A stretch of 64,000 bases of DNA from the NCBI GenBank assembly GCA_007922305.1, contig ML677333.1:11686502-11750501 (forward strand). The letters run 5' to 3'. Numbering within the stretch: the first letter of the stretch is position 1; the number at the start of each line of letters is the position of its first letter. The notes beneath the pieces were generated by a model. The model ran no database searches. It saw only the letters and a list, made by a program, of their open reading frames with translations, and was not told the DNA's origin. This DNA comes from Dermatemys mawii (lineage: Eukaryota; Chordata; Testudines; Dermatemydidae). A program made the position numbers and the translations under genes. This document shows positions 1-12,790 of this stretch, piece after piece.

Positions 1-3000
1 TTAGGTGAAAGAGAAAACTTGGGGTTTTCTGTCCCTTTCTTTTATAAACCAGCAAACCTCTGATGCTCCTCGAAGTAAAGTTAATTCAAGCTGTGAGGAA
101 GGTAACCTGGAATCTGGTGATCAAGGAAGCTCTGTACTCTTTCTTCCCCTGCTGGTGTTTGCTAAACAACAAATTGTTCTGTTGGTTTGATGGCCCTATT
201 TACATGTAAATTAAGGTAAACCTACATTCTTTTGTTTGATAGACTTGTTTAACAAATCCCTCTGACAGCCCTGGTTTAAACACACTTTAGTCATAATTAC
301 AGCACATATCCATAATTCTTAACACGTACCATGTACATACCTCATACAAGAATATTAATGATCAGTGAGTTATTAGTTTTTCAAATGATACCTCAAGGCA
401 TATTTTGTTCAAAGGTTATTACACTAGCATGTAGAATGTGAATATAGGTGTGTTTGGGGTCACAGTTTCTTCCTCATTTCAAGCACCCAGGATTATAGAG
501 CAGACAGTGACAACCCTTCACTAGTCCAGATTGCACCCCAGAATGGTGGTAGGGAGATATCTTTTACTGGACCAATTTGTTTGTGGAAGAGAAACACAGT
601 ATCATGAACAGAAAGATTGTCAATTAACTTACTACTTTCCATAAGTTGCTATACAAGATCAATGTTTTCCCCTGGAGAAGATATATGTTGTGCTAAGGAA
701 ACACTTGTGTCAGGAAGTTGTGGTCCATTGCTCTACTAAGGCCACACTAAGCCAAACTTGAAAAGCAAGTCTATATGAATTTAGAGACGTATAAGCTGGT
801 GTAACCAACAACTTCTTCCTGCTCACTCTGCATGTCAGGTATACTAATTTAGACTCTTAAGACTTTAGACTTTCTGTGTTGTTACACTGTTGTAAGTCAT
901 TTAATTTGAATTACTAAGGATTTATACAGATATAGCTCACAGCAGAATCCATCTCTTAGATTCACACCCATTTACTACAATAATCAAACTTACACATCCC
1001 CTGAATTTGATCCACTGAGTTTCCAAATCCTGATTGTATGGAAGTCAACAGAAAAACTCTCAATGACTTCAGTAGTCAGGATTTCAACCAACGATTCTAT
1101 ATTGGTTTAACTCAAAAGTCAAGGATCTGGAAGACAAGGCTGTATCAGGAATAATACCTAATAGGGGGATGTTAAGAAGGATGCAAGTTAACATGGGGAG
1201 TAGTCGATTTTAACCTATAATTTATTATTCCTTCTTGTAAAATTCTTTTTGTGTTACAGGTAGAATTATACCACAATACAGGTGATTTACACTGTGGTTC
1301 ACGAACTTGCTTCTGAATTTGCCTCATCATATTAGCAATAACCTCTAACATTTGCTTTTGCTGAAAGGAGAGAACAGTTAAAAGTTACTCAAGTTGTTGG
1401 CTATATTGACATTTATTAAATTAGCAAGTTTCTTCCATAGAAAGCTTAGGCAAAAAAGAGTAAGGAACCAATCATTAGTAATTCTTTTGGTATTCATTAT
1501 GTTATTAGTCACAAAGCTCACTCATGCATTTCCAATTTCTACATAATCATTTCAGGGGGAACAGTATTTTTTTCCCTTTCCAATAATTTTCCCTTGGCAT
1601 CACACTACATACCCTTCCTTTTGCTGCCTGCCAGGAAAGTGTGGGATCTTTTTTAGAGAAATTTTTTTTTTTTTTGGAAGCACAAGTAACAGGTTTTACT
1701 GTTTTTTTCACAGAGACTATAATTAAATAAGTTTATTCACAAAGTTGGTGCACCTCCATATTTCAGTGTGATCAGCATGCATGATGCAACTGTGCTGAAT
1801 GAATGACTAAGTTGTTTGTGTCCTTCGGGATGAGAAAGACACAAGAAAAGTTGTGCTCCCTTAAAAACCACCACAGTAAATACTGCAATACTGGTAGCTT
1901 TTTGTTTCTGAAAGCCTGCTGTAGGGTTGTGGACTGATGAATGATTTCATTTGTGAGCAAGGCTTTTCATTCTCATTTGTTAGACATGTGCCTATATAAC
2001 GAACCAACACTTCACTGAACAAGGTTGGCAGTCTTTGCTCAGTAGTGTACCAAGTCTGGGATAGAAGTTAGCATCCAACTCAGGCTTGACCTGTATTAGC
2101 AAAGCTATTGGGAAGATTCCACAATTCCTGATCCCTAACTATGACTACTTTCAGGAACACTAAATGCACCAATAAGATTAAATTGAAAAAAGCCAAAGAT
2201 CAACTATCTGAAAACCAGCCCCTCCAAGTTTAAGCTCTGGGTTCCTGAAAGTTCAGCACTCAGGCTACAAGGATAAGGCATTCCATCACCACTGCGTAAA
2301 GAAACTGACTTCCAGTGCCAAAGGCTTCCTTCACAGCAGCATCAAGCATACTTTACTGTTTAATATAAATCACTGCAAATGAGCAGTCATTAGTCAGCCA
2401 CAATTTTTTTTTATACAATTATTGGCATGGGGGAAAAAAGCATACAGGTTGTTGTAAAATTAAATCCAACAATTTCCACCCAAACAGAAGCTATTTGTAT
2501 AAGTTTCAGGGTCCGTTGGTGGGTGTGTATATGAGTGTTGGGTGGGAGGAAGGGAAGAGACACCCCCCCACACACACACTTCCCATAATCTCCTTTTCGG
2601 TGCGGGATCACAATCTGCTTTTTCCTATAAAGCACATTTATTGTAGGAGTTTGATTTGAAAGAGTTTCAAGTAATTTATACTCTGGCTGCAGACACATAA
2701 GTCATTTAAAAGCTAATTTTGCCACGAGTTTCCACATATTAATGACATTGTAGGTTGGCATTATGAAGATCAATTTGTATTTCTCAAACAACAGTCACCC
2801 AGCGTATTAGCTGTGTGCCAAAAAATAAACTAGGATGAACCAGCATGGTACAGAATTAGCCAACATGATATTAATGGCTGTATTATGTACCAAAGAATGG
2901 ATTTTCACTGAATGTACCATCTTTTTGAAGCGTTACTCTAAGCGTGAATTCTGGTTAGTAGTGGCTCTTCACGCTAGTAAACATACCCAGAACAGAATGC

Positions 3001-3600
3001 ATACTGCTTTTTTCAGAACCCTGAACTATTTTTGACATAAAAGCTCAGACTCCAACACCCTTACTCATACACCCTGAAATGTACCTTCCACGGAGATCAA
3101 CTGAAGCATTTGAGGATGCACTAATCAACAGGAGTAAGGGGATGAGACTCAAACCCAAAACAAAGACAGTCCTTTCCTCAGCCATGACTTTAGCTCCACT
3201 GATACGGAATTTAGAGGTAACATGACATGTAGGACTTTGGTAATCATCTGCATTTCCTCAGGACTTGAGGAGCAAGATGGTACATTCATCCTGCAAGGAA
3301 ATTACACTGTTTCACTGGACAAGTGCACCTCTCATTAAGGGAAGCTATTCAGGTGCACCAAGACGAAACTGGCTTATCCTGACATCCTAACCGGCCTCAA
3401 GAAAACTAATTTCATTCGCAGAAGTAACGCTGTGACATTTAAGTCTGAAGACTTAAGGGTTCTTTGATAAGCTATCTGAGGCCTGTCTTTACAGGTTTAA
3501 TGAGCACTTAACAGCAGCAGTTTGGAGATGATATAAGCTAAATGATGAGAAATGGGCAAGATTTCTGCAGCAGTGTGGAACATATAAAAAAGTCCTTCAC
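1..3600. other. Intergenic DNA downstream of TRIB2
   Basis: A/T-rich sequence without a recognisable gene. The segment around 545-600 (GGGAGATATCTTTTACTGGACC) resembles a dispersed sauropsid repeat, but too little is left to classify. A C/CA-rich patch sits at 2565-2582. Minus-strand AATAAA hexamers near 1724 and 2635 might extend the TRIB2 3'UTR in some transcripts. Confidence 0.5.
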
Positions 3601-3611
3601 AACTGTGGTTT

Positions 3612-5507
3612 AGTTAAATATGCACAATTTTATTTATTGAAGAGATTAGGACAAAAACATTAAACCAAATACATGACAAAGCACCAGAGGCAGTAAAACC
3701 CCACCATGCACATCACCAATCTTTCCTCCTACAAGGTACTTATAAAATTAAAATTTAAAAAAAAAAGTCCTTCTTGACACAGCACCATCTTCAGAGTGTA
3801 AAAACATTACTCCCTTTATATTCTTAGTTACCAAAATAGAACCAAGGCAGGTCAGCTGCAGCTAGCTTCATCTTTTGATAAAGGCCCAGGAAACATCCTC
3901 GAGAGTGGGACCGTAACTTCCCTGCAGGGCAGGCAAATAGCATCCATACGTCAAATGCCAAGCAGCTGTACGCACATGCCACATACTATAATTGAGCACA
4001 AATTCAAGTAACATTTACATACTACAGAGTCCACGTGTACCTACCCAAAAAACATGACCACTTCACAAAACGTATACAGGCAGTAATATCAGAACAACTG
4101 AGGTACTGGAAACACAAATATTTATGCCAAGAGATTTCAATATCATACAGCAATATAAAAGCAGTAATTAAAAACATTTGCCAGTCTAAATCAAATAAAG
4201 CTATCTAGAAAAAAAGCTAAATAGTTATTCAGGGACAGAAATACCTGAACCGAAAAGAAATGTGTTAACTACAGCATGTAACATGTCATCCCAAGTCAAC
4301 CCGTAATTGAAGTACTGGCTTAATACATCACTGCTGTGACATTTTCTTCAATAAATAGAGTAAGTCTTGACAATACAAAAGGTGCATATTACTGCGTATG
4401 TTTCGGGAGAAGTATCCATATTATAATAATGTTCAGCTTATTAATACCCTTTTATTTCTTATTCAGGGCACAACAAAATAACTCCCAAAAAACAAAGAAA
4501 TAAAACAGTTGCCTTCTCAAGAGGAATTCAAACAAAAAAATGTTAATGTTTTTCTTCAATAAAGAGCCCTCTATTTACATGTGGGCCAGTCAGTTAAACA
4601 AAAGGTTGGTTCTGAACCTAGAACTGATACAAGGGCTTTCTGCCCTCTACAGTCACATACGTGCAGCATGGCAAACATGGCAGCCAGTATTTCAAACCCT
4701 TTAAAAATAATATAGGTTTTCTTTTCTTCTTTACTATTATAGCAGTAATGCATCTGGAAGTTTAAGTAATAATAGCTTCCTGCAACAAACCATTTGACAC
4801 AAAACAGAACAGCTTGTTAAATGACAGTAACTTCCCCTTAAGGGAACAAAGCATTAAAATGTCATTTCCTGACAAGAATATTAAGTAGTATATTTAGAAG
4901 AAATATGAGTTGAAAATAGCTATCAAGAGACATGAACTGAACTTTTGTTTATTTTTTAGCACCCACTTTTCATGTCTATGTGCATCTAATTTTTTTCTTA
5001 AATGAATCCCGTTAACTATTAGACAGATTTTTTTTTTAAAAAAAAAAAATAGCCAATTGTACTTTCCCTGAATAATGGCTGAAGTTAAATATTTAACAGT
5101 GCGATGCCAAGATGCGTGTTGAGGCAAAAAGTTTCTCTACATGTTGTGAACTGCAACTATTTTAATGGAACAGAAATAGGAGTGATACAGCTGCACTGGA
5201 ATTGACATGTGCAATCAATCTCCTTGGCTCCAAAAGGTGGGAAGCTACAATTGCTCCATGCTGCCTTTCCCCTTCCACTCCAAATCAATCTAACCTGATA
5301 GCAAGACTCCCCTCCCCCCCAAATCTGTCCCCATGCTACATTTGTTATATTAGCTCCTTGTGGAGATTCCTTCTCAAACCAAGGAACTCCAAGTGTCTTT
5401 TGCTACCAAGCTAGGCTGATGCAGGGTGTGATTTAACACGGTCACGAAGGACTCCTTCATGTGGCCATCTCTAGGTCATTGTACTTTCTGAACACCAGTC
5501 TTTGTGC
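3612..5507 (-). other. TRIB2: TRIB2 3' untranslated region (inferred extent)
   Basis: About 1.9 kb of A/T-rich minus-strand sequence between the stop codon and the first convincing poly(A) signal cluster. On the mRNA strand it carries a Pumilio-type element TGTAAATA (4579-4572) and AU-rich pentamers such as the UAUUUAU near 4352. Other single AATAAA hexamers on the minus strand (around 4455, 4932 and, beyond the proposed end, 2635 and 1724) could give alternative ends. No transposon was recognised inside, consistent with constraint on the UTR. The boundary is inferred, not proven. Confidence 0.6.
3629..3638 (-). terminator. Overlapping AATAAATAAA poly(A) signal, probable TRIB2 mRNA end
   Basis: Two overlapping AATAAA hexamers on the minus strand. 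They are followed at 3593-3576 by a U-rich stretch (CTTTTTTATATG), the expected arrangement for cleavage near 3605-3620. Confidence 0.55.
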
Positions 5508-5976
5508 TCAGTTAAAGAATGGGTCCAAATCTTCTTCCATGTTGACATCAGGCACCAGCTGATCTGATACTTCCTTAGCACCGTATCCCGAATTAGAGAC
5601 ATTAAAATCTGTAGAAAACCAGGGATGGTCCAGAATTTCCTGTGAAGTCAGCCGTTCCGATGGCTCCCGGCGCAGTATGCTACGTATAAGGCATTTTGCC
5701 TTGGGGGACAGAGTCTCTGGAATGTTAAATTGCCCACGACGGATCTTGCTGAATAGAGAACTAGGTTCAATGTCATGGAAAGGATAGCGTCCAACTAACA
5801 TTGTGTAAAGCATGACACCTAGGCTCCATACATCTGCTGCCTTGCCAGAGTAGCTGCCATTTGTGTTCAAGATCTCTGGACTCACATAGGCTGGGCATCC
5901 ATGCTTATCAGAAAGAGAATCGTCATTCCCTCGTAAAATATATGCATCTTCTAGACTTTCCAATTTCACTCTAGTC
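5508..5976 (-). CDS. TRIB2: TRIB2 coding exon 3 (pseudokinase C-lobe and COP1-binding tail)
   Basis: Last coding exon, 469 nt including the TGA stop at 5510-5508. The acceptor CTACTACAG precedes base 5976; its first G completes the arginine codon begun in exon 2, giving [14 protein letters not shown]. The position of the kinase DFG motif reads SLE, so the metal-binding aspartate is missing, a defining Tribbles feature. Then follow the APE-like segment [11 protein letters not shown], the conserved [19 protein letters not shown] helix region, and the C-terminal tail with the ILDHPWF motif (MEK-binding region in the family) and DQLVPDV (COP1-binding motif). It terminates in DPFFN. The tail motif and ending distinguish TRIB2 from TRIB1 and TRIB3. 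The three exons sum to 1,032 nt, 343 residues plus stop. No disruption is seen, so the gene should be functional. Confidence 0.97.
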
Positions 5977-6921
5977 CTGTAGTAGGGCAAGAAAATAGAG
6001 GCAACCATTAATCCCCACTGATGAATTCCAGACTATTGCAATTGCATGATTATGATAATAAGTCAGAAAAATGAATAATAAATAAAAGGTACATCAGTTC
6101 GGAATCCCCATTTCTAGGCTAAGATTTCCTTTATTTATAGTAACGTGTGCATTGTCTCTTCCCTCCCACTCAGACATTTGATTTTATTAAGAGAATAAAT
6201 ATAACCCCCATCATACACGCATACACTTTCTGGTAACGACTTCAGTTAACTAAAGTAGGGCATGCATGAGAAGTCAATCCACAGCTCTTGCTAAAGGAGT
6301 ATGGTGGAGTCTTTGTTACAATCTTAGTGAACTTGGCAATGAAAAGCGAGTGGGGCGTATTTTAGATTGTTCTTGTGGCATTGATTGATTCATTATGCAA
6401 GTTAGGGTGGTTTCTTTGTTTCCAGTGGGAAATTACCCAGTTCACTGAAAGTCAGGAGATAGCTTCTAGCTTATGAAAACTAGAGAATTATTTTATTACA
6501 AATTAACTACACTTTCCAGATGAAGCATTTGCAGTCTGTCTTTGGGGAAGGGGAGTTTGAAATGACATCTGACAGAGGTTAAAGCTCAGAATCAAGGAGC
6601 AGCTGGAACAGTAATAATCTACTTGCAGGAGAACACAGCCTTTTCCTTACACTGACCACAAAGGTACACACCAGCTAAGTGCTAGAGTACAACTCCCTTA
6701 TTCACACTGGTGAGCAGTCACTCACATGAGTAGTCCCACTGAAGTCAACTGGAGTAATTAAGTCACAATCTCACCCTAAAATATCTTTTCTCTCTACCCC
6801 CCACACACAACACAGGAAGAATGAGCTATTCAAATAAAATTGAAGTCTTCCCAACCATTCCTTTAAATGGCATCAGATTAGCTACGTATGTTAAAACGGT
6901 ATTTAACAGATTAAAACAAGA

Positions 6922-7460
6922 ATCAGAGGGGTAGCCGTGTTAGTCTGGAATTGCAGANNNNNNNNNNNNNNNNNNNNNNNNNNNNNNNNNNNNNNNNNNN
7001 NNNNNNNNNNNNNNNNNNNNNNNNNNNNNNNNNNNNNNNNNNNNNNNNNNNNNNNNNNNNNNNNNNNNNNNNNNNNNNNNNNNNNNNNNNNNNNNNNNNN
7101 NNNNNNNNNNNNNNNNNNNNNNNNNNNNNNNNNNNNNNNNNNNNNNNNNNNNNNNNNNNNNNNNNNNNNNNNNNNNNNNNNNNNNNNNNNNNNNNNNNNN
7201 NNNNNNNNNNNNNNNNNNNNNNNNNNNNNNNNNNNNNNNNNNNNNNNNNNNNNNNNNNNNNNNNNNNNNNNNNNNNNNNNNNNNNNNNNNNNNNNNNNNN
7301 NNNNNNNNNNNNNNNNNNNNNNNNNNNNNNNNNNNNNNNNNNNNNNNNNNNNNNNNNACTTCATCGGATGCATCCGATGAAGTGGGTATTAGCCCACGAA
7401 AGCTTATGCTTTAATACCTTTAGTTAGTCTTTAAGGTGCCACAGGACTCTGTCACTTCTG
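6922..7460 (-). mobile_element. Foldback repeat, partly hidden by an assembly gap
   Basis: The left edge AGAGGGGTAGCCGTGTTAGT and the right block (GTATTAGCCCACGAAAGC to CAGGACTCTGTCAC) belong to one repeat family seen again at 11613 and 39054. The insertion is bounded by a perfect 15-bp direct repeat CAGATTAAAACAAGA (6907-6921 and 7461-7475). The centre of the foldback, a perfect 26-bp palindrome around GGATGCATCC (7358-7383), touches the N run. The gap therefore lies inside the inserted element, in the arm facing the palindrome. Confidence 0.75.
6958..7357. other. Assembly gap of 400 N
   Basis: Run of exactly 400 unknown bases lying within the foldback repeat. Any open frame drawn across it is an artefact. 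Confidence 0.99.
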
Positions 7461-7734
7461 CAGATTAAAACAAGACTATCATCTTGATTAGGGGAATCAA
7501 GAGAAACAAGGCACCAGTTCTTTGTGAGTGACAGGTTAAAAAAAAATGATTTCCAGCATGACCATAGAAATGGTGTATCTAGACTGAAAGCTCTTCATGT
7601 CTGAAGTGTCATGCACTTGTTAATACAATGCAAGAACCATCTCTGCAATGGCAAATTCTCTTTTATTTCAAACTAAAGTGAAAAACGACTCCAAGCTTCC
7701 TTGTTACATTACTATATTAGTACAAACTATTCAT

Positions 7735-7740
<6 letters not shown>

Positions 7741-7785
<45 letters not shown>
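7741..7785. repeat. (CA)n(TA)n microsatellite
   Basis: A run of CA dinucleotides passing directly into TA dinucleotides, within TRIB2 intron 2. Confidence 0.9.
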
Positions 7786-8306
7786 GCATTTAAAGCTGAG
7801 ATTCCCTTTTACAGAGGGGACACTGACACTAGTTACCTTTTAGTTTATAGACTGTATTCACCAGTAATGTTAGGTATTTCAGGAACAGTTCTAGTGTAAT
7901 GCAAGCACACTGGAATCTTCCTTCTCTGAATGGAACAGAAGCATTGCATTCTTGGGACAGAGTGTTCACATCAGGGATCATAACCCAACATTGGCTAATA
8001 TGGTCCTAGTCTCTTTTCATCATTGATCTATGTGCTGTGCCCTGGTAGGCCTCCGGCCCAGAAGAGGCCCTGTACAAGTCAGTATTCCATAAACATAAAT
8101 TCACAGGTGGGGCTGTGAATAGACTGCAGGCCACAGCCCCTCATTAGAAAGCACCTTGCTTAATAAGTATTAAGACACAAAAGGTGAATCCTAGTTCTTA
8201 AACGTTTACTGAGAAGAACTTTGCTTAGGCTTGAGTAGTAAAGGCAAGCATGACCCAGGTTGACTTTAGAACTGGATCCAAGACAGTTCAGGCAATACGT
8301 GTAGAA

Positions 8307-9157
8307 CAGGGGTGGGTAAACTTTTTGGCCCAAGGGCCACACTGGAGTTCCAAAATTCTATGTACGGCCGGGTAGGGAAGGCTGTGCCTCCCAAAACAGC
8401 CTGGCCCCACCCCCATCCGACCCTCTCCCAATTCCTGCCCCCCCTCAGAACCTCCGAACCCATCCTGCTCCTTGTCCCCGACCGTCCCCACAAACAGCCT
8501 GGCCCCACCCCCATCCGACCCCCTCCCAATTCCTGCCCCCCTCAGAATCTCCAGACCCATCCTGCTCCTTGTCCCCTGACTGTTCCCTCCTGAGGCCTCC
8601 CCTGCCCCTAACCACACATCCCCAGAACCCCACCTCCTATCCAACTCTCCCTGCCCCATGTCCCCTGACTGCCCCGACCACTATCCATCCGAGCCCCCCC
8701 GCCTCCTGACAGACCTGCAGGATGCACATGCCCTATCCAACCCCCGTTTCCCCGTCCCCTGATGCCCACCCCTTGAACCTCTGCCCCATCCAACTTCTCC
8801 TGCTCCCTGTCCCCTGACTGATCCCTAAGACTACCTGTCCCTTATCCAACCCCCTCGGCCCTGGCACCCTTACCATGCCACTCGAGCAGCATTTCTGAAG
8901 GCTGCGTGGCCCGCTGGAGCTTGCAGCCCCACTCCCTTACCATGCTGCTCTGAGTGGCAGGAGTTCAGGCCCTGCCGGAGCCACGCTGCCGCAGCGCTGT
9001 GCAGAGCCACTCCTGGATACAGCACGCTGAGGCTCCAGGAGAGGGGGGAGGCAGGGGAGGAGCGACAGCAGGAGTGGGGACAGGGGGAGCCTCCCTGGCT
9101 GGGAGCTCAGGTGGGCCAGGCAGGACGGTCCTGCGGGCCGTAGTTTGCCCACCCCTG
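8307..9157. mobile_element. hAT-type non-autonomous element with GC-rich interior
   Basis: Terminal inverted repeats CAGGGGTGGGTAAACT and AGTTTGCCCACCCCTG are flanked by imperfect 8-bp direct repeats GTGTAGAA / ATGTAAAA (two transitions), as expected for hAT transposons. The 851-bp interior is GC-rich and C-biased on this strand. It includes a tandem duplication with a period of about 98 bp (copies start near 8396 and 8494). Open frames on both strands here reflect base composition and are not genes. Confidence 0.75.
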
Positions 9158-10356
9158 ATGTAAAACCAACCGGGGCTATATAGCAGACTGCTCTATAAAC
9201 TCTTTAACCACCCTCAGATCATTTCAACATCTAGAGACATTTACTAGTTGAGGTCAAAGCCCTTTTGGCAATGTGCCTTGAATATAGAAGTTGTAAATAT
9301 CTAATTCAGAATTCCTGGCTCACAAATACAGTATATAAAGGCAGCTCACTCTATGATTCAATAAGCCAGTGTCTTCTCCCTTACTGCATAGTGGTGGGAT
9401 GTGTGCCATGCATCAGCTTCCAGATTAACCACCCATTGCCAGCTTACTGGCAACCTCTAGTGGCAATGGACAGGCAACCAACCTTTAGCACTCCAAACAA
9501 TAATCTACTGCAATTATATTTCACACAGGAAAAGTTACAAGATTATGGTCAATTTTCTTCTGTGTCAAGTTCAGAAGTTCTTTATGCACAAAAGGGCTGA
9601 AGAGGGAAGCTGACTGAGCATGCTGCTAGGATTCCCTCTGCAATCCTAAATATACACTTGTTCCTTTTCTAGTCTCTTGTGTAGATACAGGAGGGAAGAT
9701 GAGCGAGGAGAGAGAAAAGGACAAAGGAGAGGAGTGAAAAGCAGAGGGCAAAGTAGGACTGAAACTGAAGGCAGACACACAAGTAGTGGTCTCAATACTG
9801 GAGCACGTCACATTTTCCACCAAGATATAGAGCAGAGTTATTCTGATGTGCACTTCAGACACTAAACTGCCAAGCAGCAAAGCCATCCGTTCATCTTTGT
9901 TAACTGAGAGAGTAAAATACACACACACATTGGAGAGGAGTATTCTATTTATAAACAACTTGTGGGAGGGAATCCAACACACACACCCCTATACATTTCC
10001 CTGTACTGTTGACACGCAGATGGTATTTATTCCCTTATCATACTTTACATTTCCAATAGAGCTATGGATTAAAGAGAGAGACAGACTAGTGAGTATTTTT
10101 CGTGGGTTTTTTTTAATTTAAAAAACAAGTTATTTGAATTCTCAAGCCTTTATATTCTTGTGACTGAGTGGTGCCGTACAAAACTGACACTGTGGGACCA
10201 GAAAGACTGCTGCTCTCCCTTCAAAAATATATGATTCCTAAGGAATCCAATGAAAGAAGAGGCTTCCTTTGTTGTAAAAGCAAGCAACGCACACACACGC
10301 TGGAAATGGAAAACCTTACTATGATCTTGAGCCCTATGCAAGGTGCCCTGCATTTA

Positions 10357-10468
10357 GGGTGACCAGACAGCAAGTGTGAAAAATCAGGACAGAGTATGGG
10401 GGGATAATAGGAGCCTATAGAAGAAGCAGCCCCCAAAGCCCTGTAAAAATCGGGACATCTGGGCACCC
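10357..10468. mobile_element. Short mariner-like MITE with TA duplication
   Basis: 112-bp element with inverted ends GGGTGACCAGAC and ATCTGGGCACCC, flanked on both sides by TA (10355-10356 and 10469-10470). The same family with the same TA flanks recurs at 44221-44340, which supports Tc1/mariner-type insertion. Confidence 0.7.
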
Positions 10469-11612
10469 TATCTGCATTACAGGATCAAGACCTATATGCA
10501 TGCTTTTGCAGGGTTGGTTTAAGCCAGTAAACTGAAGAGCAGCTGGCCATTTTTTGTTTGCTTCACCGTAATCTGTGACTAAATTAAGCAAACAGCCCTA
10601 TTTTCATCCTTCTGAACAGCGTGGACTTGAGGAAACACAAACAGACCATCCTCAATCTTTTTAATATATATTTTACACACTCTCTCTCTTTTATTTATGA
10701 TTAAAGCAAGGAAACGGCGGCTTTGCTAAAGGCAGTGTTTCAGTGAAGGTGATCACTAAACATGCAAGCTAATATATTTGCATTTCACTGTATAAAAACT
10801 AGTAGCTTGCTTTCTTAAGCTCTTACACATCAGGCGTACTGAATGTAAATTAGTACCTACTCCTACTCCATTAACTGCTTGAACATTTTATTTGGCTAGG
10901 CTGCTTTTGTGAAAGATCACCAAGACTAGTAAATGTACAACAATGACAATTTTTCACCTATTAAAAACATTGGTTTTATTTTTAATGTTTAATCCTGTGA
11001 TAAAGCTGTCTCACTCAGAAACACAACATGTGCAATGCTTTAGAAGCCAAGACCCACATTCAGTGAATTCAGTGGAGAAAAGAGAGAAACCCGACCGCCT
11101 TAGTACTTAAAGCAATGGAGAAAAATATGGTGGCCTACATTTTCAGAAGTGGCAAGTGATTTTGGACACCCTCATTTTGGAATATGTAATTTAAAACATT
11201 TTAAAAGGGGACTTGATTTTCAGAAGCCATGAATACTCGTCCTTTTAAGCAATTTGAGGTGTCCAGTCATTCCTGAAAACTTAGGTTTCTGCATAAAGGA
11301 TCAGAAAGTCATCCAGTTTCAGAGCAAACAGACAAGCCTAAATTTGATTGCTTAGCAAGCCAGAGACACACTCAAAGTAAGTATTTTAAAATGAATTCAT
11401 TATCAGTTTTGAAACTCTTCACATCGTGCTGTTACCAATTTGGAATAAAAGAAAATTAAAAAAAAAATAATTTGCAGTTGAAATCCTTCCTTTTCCCAAT
11501 AAATCCACTAATGATAGAAGTAGAACTATAGGAATGGCTGATGAAAAATTAATCCCTAAAATTCATATATACACACAACTGCCAAAGATGGATGAGAGTC
11601 ACTTTCTACATA

Positions 11613-11750
11613 CATCAGGGGGTAGCCATGTTAGTCTGGAATTGCAGAAGTGACAAAGAGTCCTGTGGCACCTTAAAGACTAACTAAGGTATTCGAGCAT
11701 AAGCTTTCGTGGGCTAATACCCACTTCGTCGGATGCATGACTCTTTGTCA
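11613..11750 (-). mobile_element. Foldback repeat, shortened copy
   Basis: 138-bp copy of the family at 6922 and 39054. It starts with the shared end (GGGGGTAGCCATGTTAGTC), runs through GTCCTGTGGCACC and AAGCTTTCGTGGGC to GGATGCAT, then jumps to GACTCTTTGTCA, the reverse complement of part of its own first arm. Perfect 10-bp direct repeats TTTCTACATA flank it (11603-11612 and 11751-11760). Confidence 0.75.
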
Positions 11751-12660
11751 TTTCTACATATACTGCAGTGTAGTGCAACAAAGACTTTTGTGAAGGCCTG
11801 CATAATTACAGTACATAATTTCAAGTTTTAATGCAGAGACTGAATAAGCACTTGGAAGAAGAACATTATGTATCCATCAGATCATTAATAAAACAATGCA
11901 TAAGCCTAATGTATTAAAAAAATACAACCCTGAATCAAGGCTATTTAAAAAGGGGAAGCTATTCTGCCTATGAATGCTTTCCCATTACTGGTGAATGAAA
12001 CCACAGAAGTGCAATCAGAGGGCAGCAGTGGTACTCAGACGGGAAATGCGTCTTTGTCCCCATAGAAACCGTCAGGGAAACCCATGAAAAACAATACCAC
12101 TCTGAATTTCTTATCAATATGCCATTCATTACTTGACTGCATTCAGACTTTGCTCTTCAGTAATGTAACAAAACCTGATCAATTAAACCTCTTCTAGAAG
12201 ATTCTTCAATGTAACCTCCTGAGTTGGCATCCGTTCCTGGCAGACAGCTTTGTTATCATACAGCCTACACTTTTTCACAGTGATTCACATTATTCCTCCC
12301 TGCAGAGTTTGGGGATTTCTGACAAATCACTACACTGCCTTTTAACACAGAAGCCAGAGCCACAAAAACTCTGCAATCACACTCCAGCTTCACTCATGTT
12401 CTCCAAAAAGCAAACAGAATTTCCAGAACTAGAAGCAGTGGAATTATTCAGAGGCCTCAAAATTCATTTCCACCATTAAAGAAAAAAACTGAACATTCAG
12501 ACACACTGCGAATGAAAGAGCATCTCTGAGGTGCCCGATAGTCAGGAAGGCCATGTGTGAAGGGGTGATTAGTACAGCATCTGTTTCTTACATTTCTCCA
12601 ACACAGTGTATACGGACCCTGACTTCTTGGCTGCAGCAGCTGATCCTAGCACTAACATTT

Positions 12661-12790
12661 TAGGAACATAGGGACTGCAATACTGCACCAGGCCAGTAGT
12701 CCACCAGTAGCCACTACCGGCTGCTTCCAAGAATGGGGCAAGAAACTACTCTCACTTCTGACTTGGTAGGTACATTGTCCACTTGCTAAT
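12661..12790 (-). mobile_element. CR1 LINE fragment, 3' end
   Basis: TAGGAACATAGGGACTGC and the following CCAGGCCAGTAGTCCACC read as the reverse complement of a CR1 3' terminus. Short, old copy. Confidence 0.55.

Noticed and set aside
6903..7427. Open frames of about 150 codons on both strands across the N run
   Set aside because: They consist almost wholly of unknown bases and are artefacts of the gap.
8266..9163. Many overlapping GC-rich open frames on both strands (up to 123 codons)
   Set aside because: They fall inside a hAT-type element with C-rich, tandemly duplicated sequence; glycine/proline-rich translations reflect composition.
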